A stretch of DNA of 64,000 nucleotides from Streptomyces plumbidurans. Its GTDB lineage: Bacteria; Actinomycetota; Actinomycetes; Streptomycetales; Streptomycetaceae. Made by a program: the position numbers and the translations under genes. The notes under the pieces were generated by a model. The model made no database searches and was not told where the DNA came from. It was given only the letters and a program-made list of their open reading frames with translations. Positions 50,733 through 63,147 of the stretch are shown here, piece by piece; within the stretch, counting starts at the first letter, position 1; each line of letters starts with the position of its first letter. The stretch covers positions 62,001-126,000 of the forward strand of contig NZ_JAFJSY010000034.1 of NCBI RefSeq assembly GCF_019857225.1. Direction: 5' to 3'.

Positions 50733-51638
50733 ATGAAACGTGTCGGCTGCCTGCTCCTCGCGGCCCTTCCCGTGGTCATCACGGCGGGGGTCTACGTCCT
50801 CACGCCCGCGCACTCGGATGACGGCACGTCCAGGACCTCGGTCTCCGCCGCGCCGCACAAGGCGCAGGACGCGAAGAGCAGGGCGGAGAAGGAGCGCTCG
50901 GAGGACGACGAGGTGATCGCCGACCTGCCACCCGGCCTCGCCGCCCCGGCCAAGAAGGAGCTGGCGCAGAAGCTGGTGGCGAGCGCCGAGAACTCGACCC
51001 TTGACTGGCGCAGCGCCTACGGCTACATCGAGGACATCGGCGACGGCCAGGGCTACACGGCCGGCATCATCGGCTTCTGCACCGGCACCCACGACCTGCT
51101 CACCCTGGTCGAGCGCTACACCAGGGCGCACCCCGGCAACGGCCTCGCCCGCTATCTCCCCGCCCTGCGCAAGGTCGACGGCACGGACTCCCACCAGGGC
51201 CTGGACCCCGGCTTCACCGCCGCCTGGAAGGCCGAGGCGAAGCTCCCCGCCTTCCGCAAGGCCCAGGACGGGGAACGCGACCGCGTCTACTTCGACCCGG
51301 CCGTACGCCTCGCCAAGCTCGACGGCCTCGGCACGCTCGGCCAGTTCATCTACTACGACGCCATGGTCTTCCACGGCCCCGGCACCGGCCCGAACAGCTT
51401 CTACGGCCTGCGCGAACGCGCCATGGCGCAGGCGGACACGCCCTCGCAGGGCGGCTCCGAGAAGAAGTTCCTGGACGTCTTCCTGGACATCCGCGTCAAG
51501 GCCATGCGCTCCAAGCACCCCGGCATCGACACCAGCCGCATCGACACGGCCCAGCGCCAGTTCCTGTACGACGGGAACCTGTCCCTGAGGACACCGCTGA
51601 AGTGGAAGGTGTACGGGGAGAGTTACGAGGTGCCGTAG
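50733..51638 (+). CDS. csnB: Secreted chitosanase, GH46 (CsnB-like)
   Basis: A 301-residue endo-chitosanase that cleaves partly deacetylated chitosan outside the cell. A signal peptide or anchor (KRVGCLLLAALPVVITAGVY) is followed by a ~45-residue charged linker. The GH46 domain starts near PPGLAAPAKKELAQKLVASA. The catalytic Glu is in ASAENSTLDW and the Asp in YIEDIGDGQGYTAGI, aligned with Glu22 and Asp40 of the N174 enzyme; GLARYLPALRKVDGTDSHQG and RDRVYFDPAVRLAKLDGLGT are conserved. The position beside gltD matches my recollection of csnB in S. coelicolor. It ends at a hairpin shared with gltD. Confidence 0.93.
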   Translation: MKRVGCLLLAALPVVITAGVYVLTPAHSDDGTSRTSVSAAPHKAQDAKSRAEKERSEDDEVIADLPPGLAAPAKKELAQKLVASAENSTLDWRSAYGYIEDIGDGQGYTAGIIGFCTGTHDLLTLVERYTRAHPGNGLARYLPALRKVDGTDSHQGLDPGFTAAWKAEAKLPAFRKAQDGERDRVYFDPAVRLAKLDGLGTLGQFIYYDAMVFHGPGTGPNSFYGLRERAMAQADTPSQGGSEKKFLDVFLDIRVKAMRSKHPGIDTSRIDTAQRQFLYDGNLSLRTPLKWKVYGESYEVP

Positions 51639-51654
51639 ATCCGCGCGGACATGC

Positions 51655-51706
51655 GGCGGCGCCCGCCCCAGCGGTCCGGTCGGGGACTGTGCGGGCGGGC
51701 GCCGTC
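51655..51706. terminator. Hairpin between convergent csnB and gltD
   Basis: GGCGGCGCCCGCCC (51655-51668) pairs over 14 positions (one G-U) with 51693-51706, loop 24 nt. It lies between the two stop codons and could terminate both transcripts. Confidence 0.6.
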
Positions 51707-51778
51707 TGTGTTCCGTACGCCTTTGTACGGGACGTCTTTTGATGGACCGTCAGGTCCCCTGTGTCGCTTGGGCCGTGG

Positions 51779-53234
51779 TCAGGCCATCAGGGCGCGGTCC
51801 GTCGGGCGGATCGGGGCCGGCAGGTCGCTGGCGCCGGTCAGGAAGCGGTCGACGCCCTTGGCGGCGGAGCGGCCCTCGGCGATCGCCCAGACGATGAGCG
51901 ACTGGCCGCGGCCGGCGTCACCGGCGACGAACACACCGGGCACATTGGTCTGGAAGTCGGCGTCGCGGGCGATGTTGCCGCGCTCGTCGAGGTCCAGGCC
52001 GAACTGCTCCAGCAGGCCGTTCTCCCGGTCGGGGCCGGTGAAGCCCATGGCGAGGGTGACCAGCTGGGCCGGGATCTTGCGCTCGGTGCCCGGCTTCGAG
52101 GTCAGCTTGCCGTCGACGAACTCGACCTCGGCGAGGTGCAGCCACTGCACGTTGCCCTCCTCGTCGCCCTCGAAGTGGGTCGTCGAGGCGGAGTAGATCC
52201 GCTCGCCGCCCTCCTCGTGGGCCGAGGTGACCTTGTAGAGGATCGGGAAGGTCGGCCAGGGCTGGTTCACCGGGTGCCGCTCGTCGTTCGGGCGGGGCAT
52301 GATCTCCAGCTGGGTGACGGAGGCAGCGCCCTGGCGGTGCGCGGTGCCCACGCAGTCCGCTCCGGTGTCGCCGCCGCCGATGACCACGACGTGCTTGCCC
52401 TCGGCCGAGATCGGGGAGGTGACGTAGTCGCCCTCCTGGACCTTGTTCGACAGGGGCAGGTACTCCATGGCCTGGTAGATGCCCTTCAACTCCCGCCCGG
52501 GGACGGGGAGATCGCGGGCGGTCGTGGAGCCTGCGGCGATCACGACGGCGTCGTAGCGCTTCTTCAGGTCGGTCGCCTTGAGGTCGCGGCCGACCTCGAC
52601 GCCGGTACGGAAGCGGGTGCCCTCCGCGCGCATCTGCTCGATACGGCGGTTGATGTGCCGCTTCTCCATCTTGAACTCGGGGATGCCGTAACGGAGCAGG
52701 CCGCCGATGCGGTCGGCGCGCTCGTAGACGGCGACGGTGTGGCCGGCCCGGGTCAGCTGCTGGGCGGCGGCCAGGCCCGCGGGGCCCGAGCCGATGACGG
52801 CGACGGTCTTGCCGGACAGGCGCTCGGGGATCTGCGGGGCGACGTCACCGGCTTCCCACGCCTTGTCGATGATCGAGACCTCGACGTTCTTGATGGTCAC
52901 CGGCGGCTGGTTGATGCCGAGCACGCACGCCGACTCGCAGGGGGCCGGGCACAACCGCCCCGTGAACTCAGGGAAGTTGTTCGTGGCGTGCAGGCGCTCG
53001 GAGGCGGCGCTCCAGTCCTCGCGGTAGGCGTAGTCGTTCCACTCGGGGATGAGGTTCCCGAGCGGACAGCCGTTGTGGCAGAACGGGATGCCGCAGTCCA
53101 TGCAGCGGCTGGCCTGCTTGCTGATGATCGGCAGCAGGGAGCCGGGGACGTAGACCTCGTTCCAGTCCTTGACGCGCTCGTCGACGGGACGGGTCTGGGC
53201 GACCTCGCGGCCGTGGTTCAAGAAGCCCTTCGGG

Positions 53235-53242
<8 letters not shown>
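51779..53242 (-). CDS. gltD: Glutamate synthase (NADPH) small subunit
   Basis: A 487-residue beta subunit passing electrons from NADPH via FAD and Fe-S clusters to the large subunit. The N-terminal Cys sets are CMDCGIPFCHNGCPLGN and LCPAPCESAC; the FAD site is TVAVIGSGPAGLAAAQQL and the NADPH site VVVIGGGDTGADCVG. The C-terminal GVFVAGDAGRGQSLIVWAIA is standard. Its ATG overlaps the gltB stop by 8 nt, fixing a 1:1 operon. Confidence 0.97.
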
Positions 53243-57827
<4,585 letters not shown>

Positions 57828-58194
57828 CGGCTCTCCCGTCGTCGTCTCAAGTGGCAAGTTCAAAGTGCCGAGGGACGACGTTGGCCCTCTGCTCGGTGCA
57901 AAATTTCACGCAGATTACATGATGGGGGCATTCTCGGGAAGCGGATGCTTCGTTCCAACATGCGGACACCGCGGGGCGGCTGGGGTACCACTCCTGCGGT
58001 GGGAGCTATGGGGACCGAACGGGACAGATCGATGTCCGTCGGTCCAAGGCGGGAGGGGCGGCGTCGCCCGCCCCGCGGATGCGCGACAGGCGTCATTGCC
58101 CACAGCGCTTACGGCTCATGCCCGGTGGTCATGCATCCGAAACCAGCGAGTAACGGCTACTTATGCGGCCCAACGCATACTGTGCAACCGGCCG
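57828..58194. other. 367-bp gltB upstream region with a GlnR-like half-site
   Basis: No gene recognised. It is AT-richer at 57890-57925. On the minus strand GTAAT-CTGCGT-GAAAT (57903-57918) matches the GlnR pattern gTnAc-n6-GaAAc at all but the last base of each half. It lies about 75 bp upstream of the gltB ATG, a plausible regulatory position for a nitrogen-assimilation operon. The second half-site pair of a full GlnR box is not clear. Confidence 0.35.
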
Positions 58195-58926
58195 TCATCC
58201 TACGGCCGTTCCGAACAGGCTGCCCAGGGCGTACGTCACACCGGCCGCCGCCCCACCGAGCGCGAGCTGCCGCAGTCCGCTGTACCACCAGCTGCGCGCC
58301 GTCACCCTGGCCACCACCGCGCCGCAGGCGAAGAGCCCGATGAGCGCCAGCAGCAGCGCCGGCCAGAGCACGGTCGCACCGAGCAGATACGGCAGTACGG
58401 GCAACAGGGCGCCCAGCGCGAAGGACCCGAACGACGACACGGCCGCGACCAGCGGGGACGGCAGGTCGCCGGGGTCGATGCCGAGCTCCTCGCGGGCGTG
58501 TATCTCCAGGGCCTGCTCGGGGTCCTTCGACAACTGCCGGGCCACTTCCCGCGCGAGCTCCGGCTCGACGCCGCGGGACGCGTAGAGCGCCGCGAGCTCG
58601 GCCTCCTCGTCCTTGGGGTGCTTGCGCAGCTCCCGGCGCTCGACGTCCAGCTCGGCCTCGACCAGCTCGCGCTGGGAGGCCACGGACGTGTACTCACCGG
58701 CGGCCATCGAGAAGGCGCCGGCGGCCAGGCCCGCGAGCCCGGTCAGCACGATGCCCTTGTGGCCGACGGCGCCGCCGGCCACACCCGTCATCAGGGCGAG
58801 GTTGGAGACCAGGCCGTCCATCGCGCCGAAGACGGCGGGGCGCAGCCAGCCGCCGTTCACATCCCGGTGCGTGTGGTTGTCGCGGTGCGCTTCGTGCAGC
58901 GCGGCCTCGGTCTCGATGATCGCCAC
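58195..58926 (-). CDS. VIT1/CCC1-family iron/manganese transporter
   Basis: A 243-residue membrane transporter of the vacuolar iron transporter family; bacterial members export or sequester Fe2+/Mn2+. TM1-2 region: LRPAVFGAMDGLVSNLALMT and GAFSMAAGEYTSVASQRELV (metal-path Asp, Met, Glu). A ~90-residue acidic helical metal-binding domain follows (ELRKHPKDEEAELAALYASR), then three helices including SSFGSFALGALLPVLPYLL. GTG 58926 follows GGGAGGACC. Two iron-box-like sequences lie upstream, suggesting DtxR/IdeR-type control. Confidence 0.92.
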   Translation of the reverse strand: MAIIETEAALHEAHRDNHTHRDVNGGWLRPAVFGAMDGLVSNLALMTGVAGGAVGHKGIVLTGLAGLAAGAFSMAAGEYTSVASQRELVEAELDVERRELRKHPKDEEAELAALYASRGVEPELAREVARQLSKDPEQALEIHAREELGIDPGDLPSPLVAAVSSFGSFALGALLPVLPYLLGATVLWPALLLALIGLFACGAVVARVTARSWWYSGLRQLALGGAAAGVTYALGSLFGTAVG

Positions 58927-58941
58927 GAGGGTCCTCCCAAG

Positions 58942-58960
58942 GAAGCTAAGCCAAAGCTAA
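58942..58960 (-). promoter_or_regulatory. Iron-box-like sequence 1 upstream of the VIT gene
   Basis: On the minus strand TTAGCTTTGGCTTAGCTTC matches 13 of 19 positions of the DtxR/IdeR/DmdR iron-box consensus TTAGGTTAGGCTAACCTAA. It ends 16 bp before the VIT start codon. Confidence 0.35.
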
Positions 58961-59022
58961 CTTTGGACAGGTTCTAACTTCCGACAACGCCGAATCTACG
59001 CCTGCCATTCCCTTCCCGCCAG

Positions 59023-59041
59023 CTAGGAAAGGCTGAGCTAA
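59023..59041. promoter_or_regulatory. Iron-box-like sequence 2 upstream of the VIT gene
   Basis: CTAGGAAAGGCTGAGCTAA matches 14 of 19 positions of the same consensus, about 100 bp upstream of the VIT start. The rest of the gap to the ADP-ribosylglycohydrolase gene (59042-59198) shows no other clear element. Confidence 0.4.
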
Positions 59042-59198
59042 CCAGCGCCTTCGCGCCTCCACGCCACCCGTGCCGTAGCGGGCACAGACGTCGACCGGGT
59101 GACTTGGCTGCGTCCGAGGCTCAGGTCAACCGCCGACGGTGGGACACATGGGCAAAGGGTTCGCGCCCTGTGCGAGCCCACTCCCCGAGAGGCCGCGT

Positions 59199-60203
59199 AT
59201 GGCATCGGTCGCCTGCATTCCCCCGGTCCCCTCGCCCGGGAACGCCGCCGGACTCCGCGAGCGGGCGCGCGGCGCGCTGCTCGGCCTGGCCGTCGGCGAC
59301 GCCCTCGGAGCCCCGGCGGAGAACCTGAAGCCCTCCCAGATCCGCGCCCGCTGGGGCCGCATCACGGGCTACGTCGCCGAGCGCCCCTGCGGCACCGACG
59401 ACACGGAGTACGCGATCTTCTCGGGCCTGCTCCTGGCCCGGCACGGCTCGGCCCTCACCCCGGTCCATGTCGAGGCGGCCTGGCACGAGTGGATCGCGGA
59501 CCGCGAGGAGGGCCCGTTCCGCGGCGCCGGCTTCAGCGAGCGCGGCACGCTGGAGAACCTCCGCCGAGGCCTCGCCGCCCCCATCTCGGCCCAGCACCGG
59601 CACGCCTGGAGCGACGGTTTGGCCATGCGCGCGGCCCCCTTCGGCGTCTTCGCCGCGGGCCGCCCCGCCGAGGCCGCCCGACTGGTGGCCATCGACGGCT
59701 CGGTGAGCCACGACGGCGAGGGCATCTACGGCGGCCAGGCCGTCGCGGCGGGCGTCGCGGCGGCGATGGCGGGGGCGCCGCCCATCGCGGTCGTCGCCTC
59801 CGCCCTGGCCGTCGTCCCCGACGACTCCTGGACGGCCCGCTCCCTGCGCCGGGCCGCCGCGGTCGCCCACCGCGGCGAACGAGCCGTACGCTCGGCGGTC
59901 GTCATCGGCGGCTACCCCTGGACCGACCTCGCACCGGAAGCGGTCGCCCTGGCCTTCGGCGCCTACGCGGCGGCCGACGGCGACTTCCGCCAGTCCGTCC
60001 TGGCAGCCGTGAACATGGGCCGCGACGCCGACACCACGGCCGCGGTGGCGGGCGCACTCGCGGGCGCCACCCAGGGCATCTCGGCCATCCCCCAGGACTG
60101 GGCAGCCGCCATCACCCCGGCCCGCGGCACCTGCCTCCCCGCCATGGCCGGCCACCACATCCTCGACGTGGCAGACCGCCTCACCCCGGGGGCCACCCGA
60201 TGA
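59199..60203 (+). CDS. ADP-ribosylglycohydrolase family protein 1
   Basis: A 334-residue all-helical ARH/DraG-family hydrolase, which cleaves ADP-ribose from proteins or small molecules using a dinuclear Mg centre. The metal motifs are intact: GLAVGDALGAPAENL, CGTDDTEYAIFSGL, SHDGEGIYGGQAVAAGVA and VNMGRDADTTAAVAGALAG. ATG 59199 follows GAGAGG; a longer frame to GTG 59139 lacks a ribosome site. It opens a run of four related genes and its stop overlaps the next start (ATGA). Confidence 0.88.
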   Translation: MASVACIPPVPSPGNAAGLRERARGALLGLAVGDALGAPAENLKPSQIRARWGRITGYVAERPCGTDDTEYAIFSGLLLARHGSALTPVHVEAAWHEWIADREEGPFRGAGFSERGTLENLRRGLAAPISAQHRHAWSDGLAMRAAPFGVFAAGRPAEAARLVAIDGSVSHDGEGIYGGQAVAAGVAAAMAGAPPIAVVASALAVVPDDSWTARSLRRAAAVAHRGERAVRSAVVIGGYPWTDLAPEAVALAFGAYAAADGDFRQSVLAAVNMGRDADTTAAVAGALAGATQGISAIPQDWAAAITPARGTCLPAMAGHHILDVADRLTPGATR

Positions 60204-61966
60204 CCCCACCCGCCCCCTGGACAACACCCGAGACGACCCCGCCACAGGACCCCCCGGCAGCCGCAGACGACGAGACCACCCGACCTACCGACGGCGAGTC
60301 CCCCCGGCAGGAGCCACCGGCACCGGACACGGACGAACCCGCAGCCACCGACGGCGAGTCACCCCAACAGGAGCCACCCGCACCCGACACCGACGAACCC
60401 GCCCGACCCACCCGGCCCGCACCCGCACCCGCTGCCGCCGCCGCTGCCGCCGCCGCTGCCGCCGACGACGAGTCACCCCCACAAGACCCACCCGCACCCG
60501 ACACCGACGAACCCGCCCGACCCACCCGGCCCGCACCCGCACCCGCTGCCGCCGCCGCTGCCGCCGCCGCTGCCGCCGACGACGAGTCACCCCCACAAGA
60601 CCCACCCGCACCCGACACCGACGAACCCGCCCGACCCACCCGGCCCGCACCCGCTGCCGCCGAGTCACCCCCACAAGACCCACCCGCACCCAACACAGAC
60701 GAACCCGCCCCACCTACCCCACCCCCACCCGCACCCGCCGACGGCGAGACACCCCCACAGGGGCCACCCGCACCCAACATCGAAATCCGCACGGGTGGTG
60801 CGGGTGGGAACACATCGGCCGAAGGCGAAGCCGCACCCCACGCCGACGCGCACAACAAAGCCCGCCGCACCGAAGGCCTCCTGCTAGGGCTCGCCGCAGG
60901 CGACGCCGCCGGCTGGCCCTCCGCCCGTCACCGAGCCGCCCGTATGCCCGAGTGGACCCGCCGCCTCACCCGCGAACTCGACACCTTCGCGGAACAGAAC
61001 GCCACCACCACCCTCCCGGTCCCCATCGCCCTGAACCAACCCCCCGAACCCCTCCGCCTCGGCCCCTCGGACGACGCGGAATGGGCGGCCTTCGCCGCAG
61101 AGGCCCTCCTGCGCGCAGGAGACAGCACCGTCCTCAACGACCTCAGCCGAGAACGCCGTACGAGAGCCGCCATCGACCTCACCTGGAACGCCGTCGCCGC
61201 AGAGGTCGCCGCCGCGGCGGACCGCGCACCGGAGGTCGAGTCCGCCGCCCTCCCCCTGCGCGCCCGTATCTCCGTACGCGCCGGCCTGGGCAACCTCGCC
61301 ACCGGCCTGCGCCCACCCGCCACCGGCCACGACAACCCCCACTACTTCGACGACGCCGCCTGCGTACGCGCCTGTGTCCTCGCCGTGGCCCACCCCGGCG
61401 ACCCCCGCCCGGCCGCTGACCTCGCCGAGTTCGACGCCCGCTACACCCAGGACGGCGACGGAGTGCACGGCGCCCGCGCGATGGCGGCGGCCGTCTCCCT
61501 CGCCCTCGGCGGCGCGGACGCGCCCACCTGTGTCACGGCTGCCCTCGCCGAACTCCCCGAGAACACGGAGATCGGCCGCAACGCCCGCCACGCCCTCGAC
61601 CTCGCGTCCGGCACCGAGAGCGCCTTCACCCTGGTCCCGCTCCTGGAGCACCAGATCGTCGACCACGTCTACAGCTACGGCATCGCCGCCGCCGAGACGG
61701 TCCCGGTCGCCCTTGCCCTGGCCATCGCCTCGGGCGGCCGTATCGCGGAGGCGGTCCCGGCCGCGGCCTGTCTGTCCCGCGTCGCCGATTCCGCCCCGGC
61801 GCTCGCGGGCGCGCTGACCGGAGCGCTCGGCGGCGGCGCGTCGATCCCGGCGACCTGGCGCCAGGCCTGCCGCACCCTCTCCGGCTGCGCACTCCCGCGC
61901 CTCACCGGCACCGACCTGGTGGAACTCGCCGCACTTCTGGAAGCCACGCAACCGACCTCACCGTAA
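60200..61966 (+). CDS. ADP-ribosylglycohydrolase-like protein 2 with repeat-rich N-terminus and degraded motifs
   Basis: 588 residues. The first ~210 are disordered: Pro/Asp/Glu/Thr-rich with poly-Ala runs, built from a 38-residue repeat (PPAPDTDEPARPTRPAPAPA core). From ~215 an ARH-like domain follows: EGLLLGLAAGDAAGWPSARH, DGDGVHGARAMAAAVSLALG and HVYSYGIAAAETVPVALALA. The metal motifs are altered: TDDT reads SDDAE, and GRDADT reads SRVADS. It may bind ADP-ribose without cleaving it. It is translationally coupled to gene 1 and ends 14 bp before gene 3. Confidence 0.82.
   Translation: MTPPAPWTTPETTPPQDPPAAADDETTRPTDGESPRQEPPAPDTDEPAATDGESPQQEPPAPDTDEPARPTRPAPAPAAAAAAAAAAADDESPPQDPPAPDTDEPARPTRPAPAPAAAAAAAAAAADDESPPQDPPAPDTDEPARPTRPAPAAAESPPQDPPAPNTDEPAPPTPPPPAPADGETPPQGPPAPNIEIRTGGAGGNTSAEGEAAPHADAHNKARRTEGLLLGLAAGDAAGWPSARHRAARMPEWTRRLTRELDTFAEQNATTTLPVPIALNQPPEPLRLGPSDDAEWAAFAAEALLRAGDSTVLNDLSRERRTRAAIDLTWNAVAAEVAAAADRAPEVESAALPLRARISVRAGLGNLATGLRPPATGHDNPHYFDDAACVRACVLAVAHPGDPRPAADLAEFDARYTQDGDGVHGARAMAAAVSLALGGADAPTCVTAALAELPENTEIGRNARHALDLASGTESAFTLVPLLEHQIVDHVYSYGIAAAETVPVALALAIASGGRIAEAVPAAACLSRVADSAPALAGALTGALGGGASIPATWRQACRTLSGCALPRLTGTDLVELAALLEATQPTSP
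60350..60720 (+). repeat. 114-bp in-frame minisatellite inside ARH-like gene 2
   Basis: The phrase GACGACGAGTCACCCCCACA recurs 114 bp apart (60464 and 60578), giving two near-identical 38-codon units with shorter diverged copies on both sides. Within each, GCTGCCGCC triplet repeats encode a run of 11-13 Ala. The period keeps the frame, so copy number can change without killing the gene. Confidence 0.85.
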
Positions 61967-61980
61967 GGACGATCCCGCGC

Positions 61981-63147
61981 ATGAGACAGATGGAACCGAT
62001 GACGCCCCTGGAAGACCGCATCACCGCAGCCCTCGTCGGCGCGGCGGTCGGCGACGCCCTCGGCGGCCCCGTCGAGGGCTACTCCCCCGACCAGATCCTC
62101 GAACGTCACGGCGGCCGCGTGCACGGCATCGTCGGCCCGTGGAGCGGCGACGAGTGGCGCACGGCCCGCCCCCTGGCGCCGTACCACAAGGGCGACGGCC
62201 ATGTCACCGACGACACCTTGATGACGCACGCGCTGGTGCGGGTGTACGCGCGGGTCCGCGACCACCTGGACGCATACGCGATCGCCGACCACCTGGTCCC
62301 GGACCTGATGACGAACCCGCGCTGGATCCCCGAGCTGGAGACCGAGGCCCTCCCCCTGCACCGCCTCTTCCTCGCGGAGAAGTGGCTGGTGGCCCGGCTC
62401 CACTACGGCCATGCCGACCCCCGCGAGGCGGGCACCGGCAACATCGTCAACTGCGGTGCCGCGATGTACATGGCGCCGGTCGGCCTGGTCAACGCGGCCA
62501 ATCCGGCGGGCGCGTACGCGGAGGCGCTGGACGTCGCGGGCGCGCACCAGTCGTCGTACGGCCGCGAGGCGGCGGGCGTTCTCGCGGCGGCGGTGGCCGC
62601 GGCGGCCTCCCCCGGAGCGACGCCGGACTCGGTCGTGGCCGCCGCGCTGGCCCTGGCGAAGGACGGCACGCGCACGGCGATCGACCGGGTCTGCGAAGTG
62701 GCGTCCCGGTACACGGACTTCGAGTCGGCGCTGGTCCCGTTGCGGGAGGCGGTGGCGCCGTACGACACGGTGGGCCCGGACTACCGCGCCCCCTCCCTCG
62801 GAGCCCGCCGCCCCTCCCGGCTCCATGCGATCGAGGAACTCCCCGTCGCCCTCGGCGTGTTGCTGGTCTCCGGCGGCGACTACCGGCACGCGGTCCTGGG
62901 CGCGGTCAACTACGGCCGCGACTGCGACTCCATCGCGACGATGGCGGGCGCGCTGGCCGGCGCCCTGGGCTCGCCGGTCCCGGAGGACTGGTCGAAGCGG
63001 GTGGCGGAGGCGAGCCGGCTGGACCTGTGGGAGCCGGCGGCGACGCTCACGCGGGTGGCCCGGGAGGTCTTCGAGCGGGACGTACGCCGTCGCAGGACCC
63101 ACGAGGCGGCGTTCACCGGGATGGGAGGCCCGAGTTGCTCCGACTGA
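61981..63147 (+). CDS. ADP-ribosylglycohydrolase family protein 3
   Basis: A 388-residue ARH/DraG-family protein. Intact motifs: ALVGAAVGDALGGPVEGY, GHVTDDTLMTHALVRVY, a central NIVNCGAAMYMAPVGLVNAA, HQSSYGREAAGVLAAAVAAA and VNYGRDCDSIATMAGALAG. The DREYxD-like variations suggest a substrate different from gene 1. ATG 61981 is used; ATGs at 61990 and 61999 are in frame and equally plausible. Its last 13 bp overlap the TTG start of gene 4. Confidence 0.9.
   Translation: MRQMEPMTPLEDRITAALVGAAVGDALGGPVEGYSPDQILERHGGRVHGIVGPWSGDEWRTARPLAPYHKGDGHVTDDTLMTHALVRVYARVRDHLDAYAIADHLVPDLMTNPRWIPELETEALPLHRLFLAEKWLVARLHYGHADPREAGTGNIVNCGAAMYMAPVGLVNAANPAGAYAEALDVAGAHQSSYGREAAGVLAAAVAAAASPGATPDSVVAAALALAKDGTRTAIDRVCEVASRYTDFESALVPLREAVAPYDTVGPDYRAPSLGARRPSRLHAIEELPVALGVLLVSGGDYRHAVLGAVNYGRDCDSIATMAGALAGALGSPVPEDWSKRVAEASRLDLWEPAATLTRVAREVFERDVRRRRTHEAAFTGMGGPSCSD

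Noticed and set aside
60350..60720. Chimeric assembly artefact in ARH-like gene 2
   Set aside because: The period is a multiple of three, flanking copies are diverged and the frame stays open into a real domain, so a natural minisatellite is more likely.
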